DNA from: Puerhibacterium puerhi
GTDB taxonomy: Bacteria; Actinomycetota; Actinomycetes; Actinomycetales; Cellulomonadaceae
NCBI RefSeq assembly: GCF_009846865.1
Contig: NZ_WUWN01000017.1
Coordinates: 1 to 64,000, forward strand
Direction: 5' to 3'
DNA length: 64,000 bases
Below are positions 27,481 to 35,365 of this stretch, in pieces. A program made the position numbers and the translations under genes. Below the pieces are notes generated by a model. That model did not search any database, had not been told where the DNA came from, and saw nothing but the letters and a program-made list of their open reading frames with translations. How positions within the stretch are numbered: position 1 is the first letter of the stretch; the number at the start of each line of letters is the position of its first letter.

Positions 27481-28788
27481 TCACACCGGCACCGGGCGCG
27501 CGTCCGCGGCCCAGGTGTCCGGGGTGCCCACCCGCCACAGGGACCGCACCCCGAACAGGGCCGCGACGACCAGCGCGAGGAGCCCCACCAGCACCCCGAG
27601 CACGACGCCGATGCCGCCGGCGGCCAGCAGGCCGCCCCCCACCAGCGGGGCGACCGGCGCGGCGGCGAGCCCGGTGAGCCCGAGCACCGAGCTGAGGCGG
27701 CCCTGCATCTGCGCCGGGGTGACGGCCGCCGTGTACCCCGCCATGGCCGCGTTGACCGCCGGGACCAGCAGCACGCCGACGCCGAGCAGGACGACGTAGC
27801 CGAGGTAGCTGCGCGCCACGGCCATGCCCGCGAGGGCCACCAGCAGGACGCCGAGCGCGAGCACGACGACGACGCCCAGCCGCAGGCGCCGCACCAGCAG
27901 CGGAGCGAGGGCCGCCCCGGCCAGCATGCTCGCCGCGGCGACCGTGTCGAGCACGCCGATGAGCACCGGCGGGGTGCCGGTGCGCGCCAGCTCGAGGTTG
28001 ATGCCCACGAGGATGCCGTTGACCGCGACGTTCACCGCCACGAACAGCACGATGCACGCCCGGAACAGCGGTGACGCCCAGACGTAGCGCAGCCCGGCGC
28101 GCAGCGCCTCGAGCGGCCGCGTCGCCCGGGCGGCGGCGACGTCGTCGTTCAGGGGCGCACGCACCAGCCAGGCCCCCACGGCCGTGGCCGCGTAGCCGAG
28201 CACGGCGCCCACCAGCGGCACGACCGGCGCGATGCCGTACAGCACGCCGCCCAGCGGGCCCCCCACCATCCCCGCCGCCGCGTCGCGGCCCTGGGCGGTG
28301 GCGTAGGCGGTCGGCAGCTGCGCGGCCGGCACGACGGTGCGGAAGGCTCCGCTGACCGCCGGGTCGACGAACGCGCCGGCCACCGACGTCCCGAACAGCA
28401 CCGCCGCCAGGTGCCAGACGCCGAGCGTGCCTGCGGCGCCGGCCGCGACCACGGTCCCCCACAGCAGCGCGGTGGCGCCGGCCGCGACGACGACGACGCG
28501 CCGCCGGTCGGACCGGTCCGCGACGACGCCGGCCGGGAGCGTGACGAGCAGCGCCCCGAGCTGCCCGACGGCGGCGACCACGCCCGCGGCCGCGGGCGAC
28601 CCGGTGAGCTGCAGCGCCAGCAGGGGCACGGCGAACAGCGCGACGCCGGCGCCCAGCGACTCGGCCGTCAGGCCCGACATGAGCAGCACGTACGGACGGT
28701 TGCGCCACAGCGGCCGCTCGGGGACCTGCGTGGGTGCGGGCGGCGCGGGATCGGCGGGCGGCGCGGCGGCCGCGAGGTCGTCGGTCAT
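27481..28788 (-). CDS. MFS transporter (enterobactin-exporter/multidrug-type)
   Basis: 435 aa from ATG at 28788, about 12 transmembrane segments, fold of the MFS_3/EntS-like drug exporters. The loop 2-3 signature is LPAGVVADRSDRRRVVV. A central cytoplasmic loop (RATRPLEALRAGLRYVWASP) is also typical of this group. TACGGT (28795-28800) ends 6 nt before the ATG, and TTGCGC (28818-28823) gives a 17-nt spacer. It diverges from an ArsR-type regulator whose likely operators overlap this promoter. Substrate unknown. Confidence 0.9.
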   Translation of the reverse strand: MTDDLAAAAPPADPAPPAPTQVPERPLWRNRPYVLLMSGLTAESLGAGVALFAVPLLALQLTGSPAAAGVVAAVGQLGALLVTLPAGVVADRSDRRRVVVVAAGATALLWGTVVAAGAAGTLGVWHLAAVLFGTSVAGAFVDPAVSGAFRTVVPAAQLPTAYATAQGRDAAAGMVGGPLGGVLYGIAPVVPLVGAVLGYAATAVGAWLVRAPLNDDVAAARATRPLEALRAGLRYVWASPLFRACIVLFVAVNVAVNGILVGINLELARTGTPPVLIGVLDTVAAASMLAGAALAPLLVRRLRLGVVVVLALGVLLVALAGMAVARSYLGYVVLLGVGVLLVPAVNAAMAGYTAAVTPAQMQGRLSSVLGLTGLAAAPVAPLVGGGLLAAGGIGVVLGVLVGLLALVVAALFGVRSLWRVGTPDTWAADARPVPV

Positions 28789-28794
28789 GCGGCG

Positions 28795-28823
28795 ACCGTA
28801 GTCGCGCAACAACTGTTGCGCAA
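28795..28823 (-). promoter_or_regulatory. MFS promoter (-35 TTGCGC, -10 TACGGT, leaderless)
   Basis: TTGCGC and TACGGT are 17 nt apart, and the -10 ends 6 nt before the ATG. The palindrome at 28804-28821 fills the spacer. Confidence 0.6.
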
Positions 28824-28846
28824 TATCCATTGCGCAACATGTGTTG
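28804..28846. promoter_or_regulatory. ArsR-type operator cluster between MFS and regulator genes
   Basis: Three dyads in 43 nt: GCGCAACA-AC-TGTTGCGC (28804-28821), the self-complementary TTGCGCAA twice (28816-28823 and 28830-28837), and CAACATGTGTTG (28835-28846). They cover the MFS promoter and reach toward the regulator -35. Autoregulated ArsR repression of both genes is inferred. Confidence 0.6.
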
Positions 28847-28857
28847 ATGAACCTTGC

Positions 28858-28863
28858 TAGCGT
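28858..28863 (+). promoter_or_regulatory. -10 hexamer TAGCGT of ArsR gene
   Basis: TAGCGT ends 6 nt before GTG 28870, supporting a leaderless start there. Confidence 0.5.
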
Positions 28864-28869
28864 GAGGAC

Positions 28870-29607
28870 GTGCTCGAGACGATGGAGGTGCGCGACCCGG
28901 CCGCCCTGCGCGCGCTGGCGCACCCGGTGCGCCAGCGGATCCTCATGCAGCTGGCGGTGGCCGGCCACGCCCGCGCCGCGGACCTCGCGGAGGCGATCGG
29001 GCAGCCCGCGAACTCGGTGAGCTTTCACCTGCGCGTGCTCGCGCGGGCCGGGATGATCGCCGAGGCGCCGGAGCACGCCCGTGACCGGCGCGACCGCGTG
29101 TGGACCAACGTCGCGACGAGCTACCAGGTCAGGCCCGACGCCGGGGACGCGGCCGAGACGATCCTGCGGCCAGCGCTGCGCTGGGTGACCGACGTCTTCC
29201 ACCGGCGCGCGCGGCAGGACGACGGGGACGACCCCGGGGACGACCCCGGGCACGACTCCGGGGACGACGCCGGGGACGGGGACGGCGAGCACGACCGCGG
29301 CGGGGCGGCCGCCCCGGCCGGAGACGACCGGGAGCGCACGCAGGCCGCGCGGCAGTTCGTGCTCACCACGGTGCTGCTCACGCCCGAGCAGGGCCGCGCG
29401 ATGGCGCGGGAGCTCGAGGAGCTGCTCGCCCGGTGGTCGGAGCAGAGCCTCGCCGAGGCCCGGACGGACCAGGGCACACCGCGCGAGGCCTACCAGGTGC
29501 TCAGCGTGCTCGCGCCGCGGGACGACTCGCCCGGCACCGCGACGGCGACGGACGACCCGGCCGGCGACCCCGCACCGGACGACGCCCGGTCACCGCGGAG
29601 CCGGTGA
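28870..29607 (+). CDS. ArsR-family winged-helix regulator
   Basis: 245 aa from GTG. N-terminal HTH_20/ArsR domain: ALRALAHPVRQRILMQLAVAG, then recognition helix region AIGQPANSVSFHLRVLARAGMI (residues about 10-75). An Asp/Gly-rich linker at about 115-145 is encoded by a short tandem repeat. The C-terminal region has helices (RQFVLTTVLLTPEQGRAMARELEELL) like those of YdfF/DUF5937-type regulators and an acidic disordered tail. No metal-binding Cys is present, so it is not a metal sensor. Probably represses the divergent MFS exporter. Confidence 0.87.
   Translation: MLETMEVRDPAALRALAHPVRQRILMQLAVAGHARAADLAEAIGQPANSVSFHLRVLARAGMIAEAPEHARDRRDRVWTNVATSYQVRPDAGDAAETILRPALRWVTDVFHRRARQDDGDDPGDDPGHDSGDDAGDGDGEHDRGGAAAPAGDDRERTQAARQFVLTTVLLTPEQGRAMARELEELLARWSEQSLAEARTDQGTPREAYQVLSVLAPRDDSPGTATATDDPAGDPAPDDARSPRSR
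29218..29283 (+). repeat. in-frame GGGGACGACCCC minisatellite in ArsR gene
   Basis: Degenerate 12-15-bp units (GGGGACGACCCC and variants) encode repeated DDPG/DDAG residues in the linker. Copy number may vary between strains. Confidence 0.7.
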
Positions 29608-29611
29608 CCGC

Positions 29612-30256
29612 TCAGCGGCCGATGACCGCCCGGCGCCCCACCACGTGGAGCCCCTCCCGCGCGATGCGGCCGACCGTCTCCACCAGCAGCGCACGCTCGG
29701 CGACCTTGATGCGCTCGTGCAGCGCCGCCTCGTCGTCGTCCTCGCGCACGGGCACCGCCGCCTGGGCGAGGATCGGGCCGGTGTCGACGCCGGCGTCCAC
29801 CACGTGCACCGTGCACCCGCTGACCTTCACGCCGTGGGCCAGGGCGTCGCGCACCCCGTGCGCGCCGGGGAAGCTGGGCAGCAGCGCGGGATGGGTGTTG
29901 ACGATGCGGTGCTCGAACCGGCCGACGAACCGGGGCGACAGGATCCGCATGAACCCGGCGAGCACCACGAGGTCCGGGTGGAACACCGCCACCGCGTCGC
30001 CCACGGCCTTGTCCCACTCCGCGCGGTCGGCGAAGTCGGCGGGGGCCACCACCGCGGACGCGACGCCGGCGTCGCGGGCGAGGTCGAGCGCGCCGGCGGC
30101 GGGCCGGTCGGAGACGACGCCGACGACGCGGGCGCCGTAGGCCGGGTCGTCGTGCGCGGCCAGCAGCGCGGCGAGGTTGGAGCCGGCGCCCGAGGCGAGC
30201 ACGACGACGCGGGTGGCGGAGGTGGACTCGACGGGGTGGCCGGAGGGGGTCTGCAC
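29612..30256 (-). CDS. purN: phosphoribosylglycinamide formyltransferase
   Basis: 214 aa from GTG at 30256; no better in-frame start precedes the conserved RVVVLASGAGSNLAALLAAH. Transfers formyl from 10-formyl-THF to GAR in purine synthesis. Visible are LAGFMRILSPRFVGRFEHRI, the catalytic NTHPALLPSFPGAHG (Asn, His) and VDAGVDTGPILAQAAVPV with the catalytic Asp. TAGGCT (30265-30270) lies 8 nt upstream, so it may be separately transcribed. It lies 11 nt after DUF6350, the standard order. Confidence 0.96.
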   Translation of the reverse strand: MQTPSGHPVESTSATRVVVLASGAGSNLAALLAAHDDPAYGARVVGVVSDRPAAGALDLARDAGVASAVVAPADFADRAEWDKAVGDAVAVFHPDLVVLAGFMRILSPRFVGRFEHRIVNTHPALLPSFPGAHGVRDALAHGVKVSGCTVHVVDAGVDTGPILAQAAVPVREDDDEAALHERIKVAERALLVETVGRIAREGLHVVGRRAVIGR

Positions 30257-30267
30257 GGCAGGCAAGC

Positions 30268-31518
30268 CTAGCCGCGTCCGCGCTTCCCCCCGCGCCGCGT
30301 CAGCACGCCCGAGTGCGCGACGGCGAGCACCGCCCCGACACCGACGAGCACCTCGGCGGCGACGACCGCCCCGACGGCGAGCGGCTGCGCGCCGATCTCG
30401 GCGAGCCGCCCCATGCCGACGGCGCCGCCGGCCCAGCGCTGCAGCAGCGCCACGACGGCGCCCGCCGTGACCGCCGTCGCACCGGCGACCCAGGCGACGT
30501 CGGACCACCGCACCAGCGTCGGCTCGAGCCGGCGCCACGCGAACCCGCCGGCCACGACGCCGCACAGCACGACCAGGGCGGGCGCGGCGAGGGACGCGCC
30601 GCCCGACCAGCTCGGCCCCGGCAGGGCCCCGAGCAGCGGGAAGGCCGGCAGCGGGCCGTCGACGACACCGCGCACCGTGAACGAGGTCCCCTCCCCCACG
30701 GCGAAGCCCGGCCCGGCCAGCCACGCCAGCGCCCACAGCACCAGGTTGGGCAGGAGCGCGAGCTGGGCGACGCCGAGCACCACGCCCCCGATCCAGCCGG
30801 GCGCCAGGCCGGCGAGCACGTCGCCCGCCGTGGCGCGGCCGGCGAGCACCCACAGCGTCGTGACCACCGCCGCGGCGCCGAGCAGCAGCGCCGTCGCCAG
30901 CGCGCCGGCGCGCACGCCGAGGCGCGCCACGGGCGGGACCCAGCCGAACGTGGCCTCGACGACCTCGGCCACCCGCGGCGCGTCGGGCTGCGCGAGCACG
31001 CCGACGCCGAGCCCGACGCCCCCGACCACCGCGCCGCCGACCGCCGCGGTCAGCAGCGCCCCGCCGCGCAGGCCGCCCGCCGCGGCCACCGCCGTCGTCG
31101 TCACCGCGTACAGGACCGTGCCGGCCAGCACTCCGGACGCCACGGGCGCCGTCGCGCGCTTGGCGCACACGTACGTGCAGAAGGCCGCCAGGGCCGCCAC
31201 GCCGAGCGGCACGATCGTCACCGCGGCGTCGCCCACCGTCACGGGCACGCCGTGCCCCAGCAGCCAGACGCCGCCGGCGGTGCGGGTGGCGACGCCCCAG
31301 GGCACGGCACCCGTGCCGGGCGCGCCGAGCATCGCGACCACCGTCAGCAGCAGCACCAGCAGGGACGACAGCACCACCGACTGGACCACCGCCCACACGC
31401 CCGACATCGCGTCCGCGATGCGCGACCCCAGCACGGGCGCCCCCAGCGCCGCCTCGACGGTGCGGGGCGACCGGGGCGTGCGGGAGGTGCTGCGCGGGGC
31501 GGGGCGGGTGGTGCTCAC
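30268..31518 (-). CDS. DUF6350 (PerM-like) polytopic membrane protein
   Basis: 416 aa from GTG. About ten hydrophobic helices (for example VVQSVVLSSLLVLLLTVVAML, VTIVPLGVAALAAFCTYVCA, PLAVGAVVAAEVLVGVGAVL). The position between sucD and purN is the conserved actinobacterial setting of DUF6350/PerM, an integral membrane protein linked in mycobacteria to cell division and survival. Assignment rests on synteny and topology. The N-terminus is Ser/Arg/Pro-rich and cytosolic; the C-terminus is basic (RRGGKRGRG). Confidence 0.85.
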   Translation of the reverse strand: MSTTRPAPRSTSRTPRSPRTVEAALGAPVLGSRIADAMSGVWAVVQSVVLSSLLVLLLTVVAMLGAPGTGAVPWGVATRTAGGVWLLGHGVPVTVGDAAVTIVPLGVAALAAFCTYVCAKRATAPVASGVLAGTVLYAVTTTAVAAAGGLRGGALLTAAVGGAVVGGVGLGVGVLAQPDAPRVAEVVEATFGWVPPVARLGVRAGALATALLLGAAAVVTTLWVLAGRATAGDVLAGLAPGWIGGVVLGVAQLALLPNLVLWALAWLAGPGFAVGEGTSFTVRGVVDGPLPAFPLLGALPGPSWSGGASLAAPALVVLCGVVAGGFAWRRLEPTLVRWSDVAWVAGATAVTAGAVVALLQRWAGGAVGMGRLAEIGAQPLAVGAVVAAEVLVGVGAVLAVAHSGVLTRRGGKRGRG

Positions 31519-31646
31519 GCGTCCATGCTCCCCCGCGCCGCCCCCCCGGGCCGCGCGGCCACGCCGGGGCCGGGCGAAGCGGCGCCGACGGCCGGAGTCC
31601 GGGGAAGCGGGACGCTCGGCGAGCCCGGAGGGAGGCCGGGACGACG

Positions 31647-31679
31647 ACGGCGCCCCGCCTCGGGGAGGCGGGGCGCCGT
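31647..31679 (-). terminator. terminator after sucD
   Basis: A perfect 15-bp stem (31647-31661 with 31665-31679), GGG loop, lies 48 nt after the sucD stop and separates sucCD from DUF6350-purN. Confidence 0.65.
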
Positions 31680-31727
31680 GGACGCGGCGGGCAGGGCCCG
31701 CACCGGGCCGCGGGGCGGCCCGGAGGG

Positions 31728-32624
31728 TCACAGGTTCTGCAGGATCTCCCGCATGAGGGCGGCGGTCTCCGACGGCGTCTTGCCGACCTTGACGCCGACG
31801 GCCTCGAGGGCCTCCTTCTTGGCCTGCGCGGTGCCGGCCGAGCCGGACACGATGGCGCCGGCGTGGCCCATCGTCTTGCCCTCGGGGGCGGTGAAGCCCG
31901 CGACGTAGCCCACGACCGGCTTGGTCACGTGCTCCTTGATGTACGCCGCGGCGCGCTCCTCGGCGTCGCCGCCGATCTCGCCGATCATCACGATGGCCTT
32001 GGTCTCGGGGTCGTTCTCGAACGCCTCGAGCGCGTCGATGTGCGTGGTGCCCACGATCGGGTCGCCGCCGATGCCGATGGCGGTCGAGAACCCGAAGTCC
32101 TTGAGCTCGTACATCATCTGGTAGGTCAGCGTGCCCGACTTCGACACCAGGCCGATCGGGCCCTTGCCGGTGATGGTGTGCGGGGTGATGCCGGCGAGCG
32201 ACTCGCCCGGGGTGATGATGCCGGGGCAGTTCGGGCCGATCATCCGGGTGGACTTGCCCTGCAGGTAGGCCCACACCTCGGCGGTGTCCTGGACCGGCAC
32301 GCCCTCGGTGATGACCACGATCAGCGGCATCTCGGCGTCGATGGCCTCGATCGCGGCGTCCTTGGTGAACGCCGGCGGGACGAACAGCACCGAGACGTTG
32401 GCGCCGGTCTCGGCCATGGCCTCCTTGACCGTGCCGAACACGGGCAGGGTGACGTCGTTGCCCTCGTGATCCTTGTGGGTCACCGTGGTGCCGGCCTTGC
32501 GGGCGTTCACGCCGCCCACGATCTGCGCGCCCGAGTCGAGCATGAGGGCGGTGTGCTTGGCACCCATCCCGCCGGTGATGCCCTGGACGATGATCTTCGA
32601 GTCGGAGTTCAGATAGATCGACAT
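31728..32624 (-). CDS. sucD: succinyl-CoA synthetase alpha subunit
   Basis: 298 aa. CoA-binding Rossmann start [19 protein letters not shown], then [33 protein letters not shown] and [21 protein letters not shown], which includes the active-site phospho-His (GHAGA). Works with SucC in the TCA cycle, making ATP or GTP from succinyl-CoA. It follows sucC by 37 nt and shares its promoter. Confidence 0.97.
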   Translation of the reverse strand: MSIYLNSDSKIIVQGITGGMGAKHTALMLDSGAQIVGGVNARKAGTTVTHKDHEGNDVTLPVFGTVKEAMAETGANVSVLFVPPAFTKDAAIEAIDAEMPLIVVITEGVPVQDTAEVWAYLQGKSTRMIGPNCPGIITPGESLAGITPHTITGKGPIGLVSKSGTLTYQMMYELKDFGFSTAIGIGGDPIVGTTHIDALEAFENDPETKAIVMIGEIGGDAEERAAAYIKEHVTKPVVGYVAGFTAPEGKTMGHAGAIVSGSAGTAQAKKEALEAVGVKVGKTPSETAALMREILQNL

Positions 32625-32661
32625 GGTTGTGGTGTCTCTGCTCTCTGCGGTCGGCGGGCGA

Positions 32662-33831
32662 TCAGGCGTTGGCCAGCTCGGCAGCCTTGTCGGCGCCGCC
32701 GTCCATCGTCTCGGCCAGGGTCACGAGGGGGTGGTTCGCCTCGGTGAGGATCTGGCGGCCCAGGTCCACGTTGTTGCCGTCGAGGCGCACGACCAGCGGC
32801 TTGGTGGCCTCGTCGCCCAGGATCTCCAGCGCGCCGACGATGCCCTTGGCGACCTCGTCGCAGGCGGTGATGCCGCCGAACACGTTGACGAACACCGACT
32901 TGACCTGCGGGTCGTTCAGGATGACGTCGAGCCCGTTGGCCATCACCTGGGCGTTCGCGCCACCGCCGATGTCGAGGAAGTTGGCGGGCTTGACCCCGCC
33001 GTGCGCCTCGCCGGCGTAGGCGACGACGTCGAGCGTGCTCATCACGAGGCCCGCGCCGTTGCCGATGATGCCGACCTCGCCGTCGAGCTTGACGTAGTTG
33101 AGGCCGTTCGCCTTGGCCTTGGCCTCCAGCGGGTCCGCCGCGGCCTTGTCCTCGAGCTCCGCGTGCTCCGGGTGACGCACCTCGGACGCGTTGTCGTCCA
33201 GGGTGACCTTGCCGTCGAGCGCGATGATGGCACCGTCCTCGGTGCGCACCAGGGGGTTCACCTCGACGAGCGTGGCGTCCTCGGCGGTGAAGACGGTCCA
33301 GAGCTTGCGGATGACCTCGGCCACCGGGGCCTTGAGGTCCTCGGCGAAGCCGGCGGTCTCGACGATCTCGGCGGCCTTGGCCTCGTCGATGCCGACGATC
33401 GGGTCCACGGCGACCTTGGCCAGGGCCTCGGGGCGCTCGACGGCGAGCTGCTCGATCTCCATGCCGCCCTCGACCGAGCACATGGCCAGGTAGTTGCGGT
33501 TCGAGCGGTCCAGGAGCACCGAGAAGTAGAACTCCTCGGCGATCTTGGCACCCTCGGCGATCATCACGCGGTGGACCGTGTGGCCCTTGATGTCCATGCC
33601 GAGGATCTCGCCGGCCTTCTCCTGCGCCTCGGCGGGCGAGTGGGCGAGCTTGACGCCGCCGGCCTTGCCGCGGCCGCCGGTCTTGACCTGGGCCTTGACG
33701 ACGACGGTGCCGCCACCCAGCTTCTCCGCGGCCGCGCGGGCCTCCTCCGGCGTGGTCGCGACGATGCCACCCAGCACGGGCACACCGTGCTTCTCGAAGA
33801 TGTCGCGCGCCTGGTATTCGAACAGGTCCAC
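32662..33831 (-). CDS. sucC: succinyl-CoA synthetase beta subunit
   Basis: 389 aa from GTG at 33831, with GGAAGGA 9 nt upstream; an ATG at 33849 would add six residues. Starts [21 protein letters not shown]-grasp motifs [39 protein letters not shown], and the phosphate loop [18 protein letters not shown], then [18 protein letters not shown]. Cytosolic TCA enzyme, partner of SucD. First gene of the sucCD unit, with an 18-bp palindrome in the promoter region. Confidence 0.97.
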   Translation of the reverse strand: MDLFEYQARDIFEKHGVPVLGGIVATTPEEARAAAEKLGGGTVVVKAQVKTGGRGKAGGVKLAHSPAEAQEKAGEILGMDIKGHTVHRVMIAEGAKIAEEFYFSVLLDRSNRNYLAMCSVEGGMEIEQLAVERPEALAKVAVDPIVGIDEAKAAEIVETAGFAEDLKAPVAEVIRKLWTVFTAEDATLVEVNPLVRTEDGAIIALDGKVTLDDNASEVRHPEHAELEDKAAADPLEAKAKANGLNYVKLDGEVGIIGNGAGLVMSTLDVVAYAGEAHGGVKPANFLDIGGGANAQVMANGLDVILNDPQVKSVFVNVFGGITACDEVAKGIVGALEILGDEATKPLVVRLDGNNVDLGRQILTEANHPLVTLAETMDGGADKAAELANA

Positions 33832-33903
33832 CCTGCTGCGTCCTTCCATCGGTTGAGCCTCTGGGTCGGCAGAGGCCTGCCTGCGGGAGTGCCCTGACAT
33901 CAA

Positions 33904-33921
33904 TGTCTCGACGTCAAGACA
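33904..33921. promoter_or_regulatory. 18-bp palindrome upstream of sucCD
   Basis: TGTCTCGACGTCAAGACA is palindromic except for one position per arm. Read on the minus strand it contains TCTTGACG, a possible sucC -35. A regulator of the TCA genes could bind here; none is identified. The rest of the 277-nt gap (33832-34108) also holds the operator pair of the next gene. Confidence 0.5.
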
Positions 33922-34062
33922 TCCCCTCACAGCGTAGTCCCGGCGGGTGGACCGTCCTATCCGGCGGCCGGGCCACGGCTCCGGAGGTGACGGACGTCAC
34001 TCCGCCGCCCCGCCGGCCCGCGGCGCGACCGCGCCGCCGGCCGCGGCCGGCACCCGCCGTCC

Positions 34063-34106
34063 GTCAACAAAGGTTGACAGCCGGGATCGGGTCAACCAGA
34101 GTTGAC
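34063..34106 (+). promoter_or_regulatory. paired operators over leaderless promoter of HTH-ClpN genes
   Basis: GTCAACAAAGGTTGAC (34063-34078) and GTCAACCAGAGTTGAC (34091-34106) are two 16-bp dyads with identical GTCAAC/GTTGAC arms, 28 bp apart. TTGACA (34074-34079) and CAGAGT (34097-34102), 17 nt apart, form a -35/-10 inside them. The -10 ends 6 nt before GTG 34109. Autorepression by the small HTH protein is inferred. Confidence 0.65.
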
Positions 34107-34108
34107 AC

Positions 34109-34321
34109 GTGACCGACCACAGGACGCTCGTCACGGCGGCAGCGGGCGACGACCCGCAGCAGGGCCTGCGCGCCGTGCGCGCGCTGCGCGAGCTCGCCGA
34201 CCGCCTCGAGACGCTCCAGGTGCGCCGCGCCCGCGAGCTCGGGTGGTCCTGGCAGCAGATCGCCGGCGAGCTCGGCGTCACCAAGCAGGCCGTCAACAAG
34301 AAGCACGGCAGGAGGATCTGA
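34109..34321 (+). CDS. small helix-turn-helix protein
   Basis: 70 aa from GTG. The C-terminal half is a helix-turn-helix (RRARELGWSWQQIAGELGVTKQAVNKKHG) preceded by an amphipathic helix. There is no effector domain. It is followed by, and overlaps by one base (TGATG), a Clp N-domain protein gene, an arrangement recurrent in actinobacteria. Paired inverted repeats cover its own promoter. Likely a dimeric autoregulator for the two-gene operon. Confidence 0.85.
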   Translation: MTDHRTLVTAAAGDDPQQGLRAVRALRELADRLETLQVRRARELGWSWQQIAGELGVTKQAVNKKHGRRI

Positions 34322-34887
34322 TGTTCGAGCGGTTCACCCAGTCGGCCCGCACGGTCGTGCGCGACGCCGTCGTCACTGCCGAGGAGCTGCGCAGCGACGC
34401 CGTCGACACCCGCCACCTCGTCGTGGCCCTCGCCGAGGGCGCGGTCGCGGTGCCGGGGCCGGTCGCCACCGCCCTGCGCTCGGTCGGCGTCGAGCCCGCC
34501 GACGTCGCCGCTGCCGCACGGTCCGCGATCGCTGCCGGCGCCGTGCTGGACGGCGAGGCGCTGGCGTCCCTCGGCATCGACCTGGACGCCGTGCGCGACC
34601 GCGCCGACGCCGTCTTCGGCCCCGGCGCGCTGGAGCGGGCGGCGCGGCCCCGGCGCCGCCGCGCCCGCACCCGGCCGTTCACCGGTGACGCGAAGAAGGC
34701 GCTCGAGCTGTCGCTGCGCGAGGCGATCCGCCTGGGCGACCGGAGCATCGACGCGCCGCACGTCCTGCTCGGGGTGCTGCGCGCCGACAGCCCCGGCGGG
34801 CGCGTCGTCGTGGCCCTCGCCCAGGATGCCGGCAGCGACCTGGTCGCCGTGCGCGAGGCCCTCGAGCGCGAGCGTCCGGCCGCCTGA
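34321..34887 (+). CDS. stand-alone Clp N-terminal (ClpC-N-like) domain protein
   Basis: 188 aa from ATG overlapping the HTH stop. It carries two Clp_N repeats: FERFTQSARTVVRDAVVTAEEL with HLVVALAEG (residues 1-75), and FTGDAKKALELSLREAIRLG with HVLLGVLRADSPGGRVV (about 120-180). A basic linker RPRRRRARTRPF separates them. No AAA+ ATPase module follows, so it cannot unfold proteins itself; it may act as an adaptor or decoy for Clp substrates. Operon with an autoregulatory HTH. Confidence 0.88.
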   Translation: MFERFTQSARTVVRDAVVTAEELRSDAVDTRHLVVALAEGAVAVPGPVATALRSVGVEPADVAAAARSAIAAGAVLDGEALASLGIDLDAVRDRADAVFGPGALERAARPRRRRARTRPFTGDAKKALELSLREAIRLGDRSIDAPHVLLGVLRADSPGGRVVVALAQDAGSDLVAVREALERERPAA

Positions 34888-34902
34888 CCCGGGCCGGGCC
34901 CG

Positions 34903-35314
34903 TCAGCCCCGCATCCAGCGGACCTCCTCGAGGCCGGTGCCCGGGTCGACCTGCGCCTCCCCCGTGGCCCGGAACCCGTGCTTGGATCGTGGCGAGCTCG
35001 AGGGCGTGCAGGTCCGGCCGGTCGCCGTCGCTGGGCGCCGTGCTCGCCACGCCCACGAGCCGCCCGTCGCGGTGGGCCAGCCAGACGTCCCGGGCGCCGC
35101 CCACGATCCGGTCGTGCCAGCGCGCGGCGCGCTCCTGCCAGGTCGTCGCGTCGAGGACCGCGTCGGGGACGATCCCGCGGTAGCTCTGGTCCCACGCCGT
35201 CGTCTGGAACCGGCCGACCTGCGCGGCGTCACCGGCCGCCGCCCGGCGCAGGGTTACACCGCCAGTCGTCGAGTCGTCCACCCCGGCAGTATCGGGCACG
35301 CATCGGGCACGCAT
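34903..35314 (-). pseudogene. broken GNAT acetyltransferase gene
   Basis: The 5' part (from ATG 35314, or an internal GTG start) encodes a GNAT N-terminal half (TLRRAAAGDAAQVGRF, WQERAARWHDRIVGG, LVGVASTAPSDGDRP, LHALELATI). Near 34983 the reading frame changes. The last 25 codons before the stop at 34903 encode a typical GNAT C-terminus (KHGFRATGEAQVDPGTGLEE). The central acetyl-CoA loop and roughly 50 residues are missing, so a deletion with a frameshift has inactivated the gene. The frames continue open as antisense noise, so the original stop is best taken at 34903. Confidence 0.75.
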
Positions 35315-35365
35315 CAGGGCAGGGCGGGCGGTCCGGCGCCCCCGGCGACCGGCCGGGGCCCGGCC

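Noticed and set aside
27481-29607. MFS/ArsR pair as part of a mobile element
   Set aside because: No transposase, integrase, flanking direct repeats or att-like sites were found; kept only as an inserted gene pair.
33832-33930. Upstream ATG starts for sucC (33849 and 33930)
   Set aside because: The GTG at 33831 has GGAAGGA at proper spacing and gives the standard 389-aa protein. The longer forms add non-conserved residues across the promoter palindrome.
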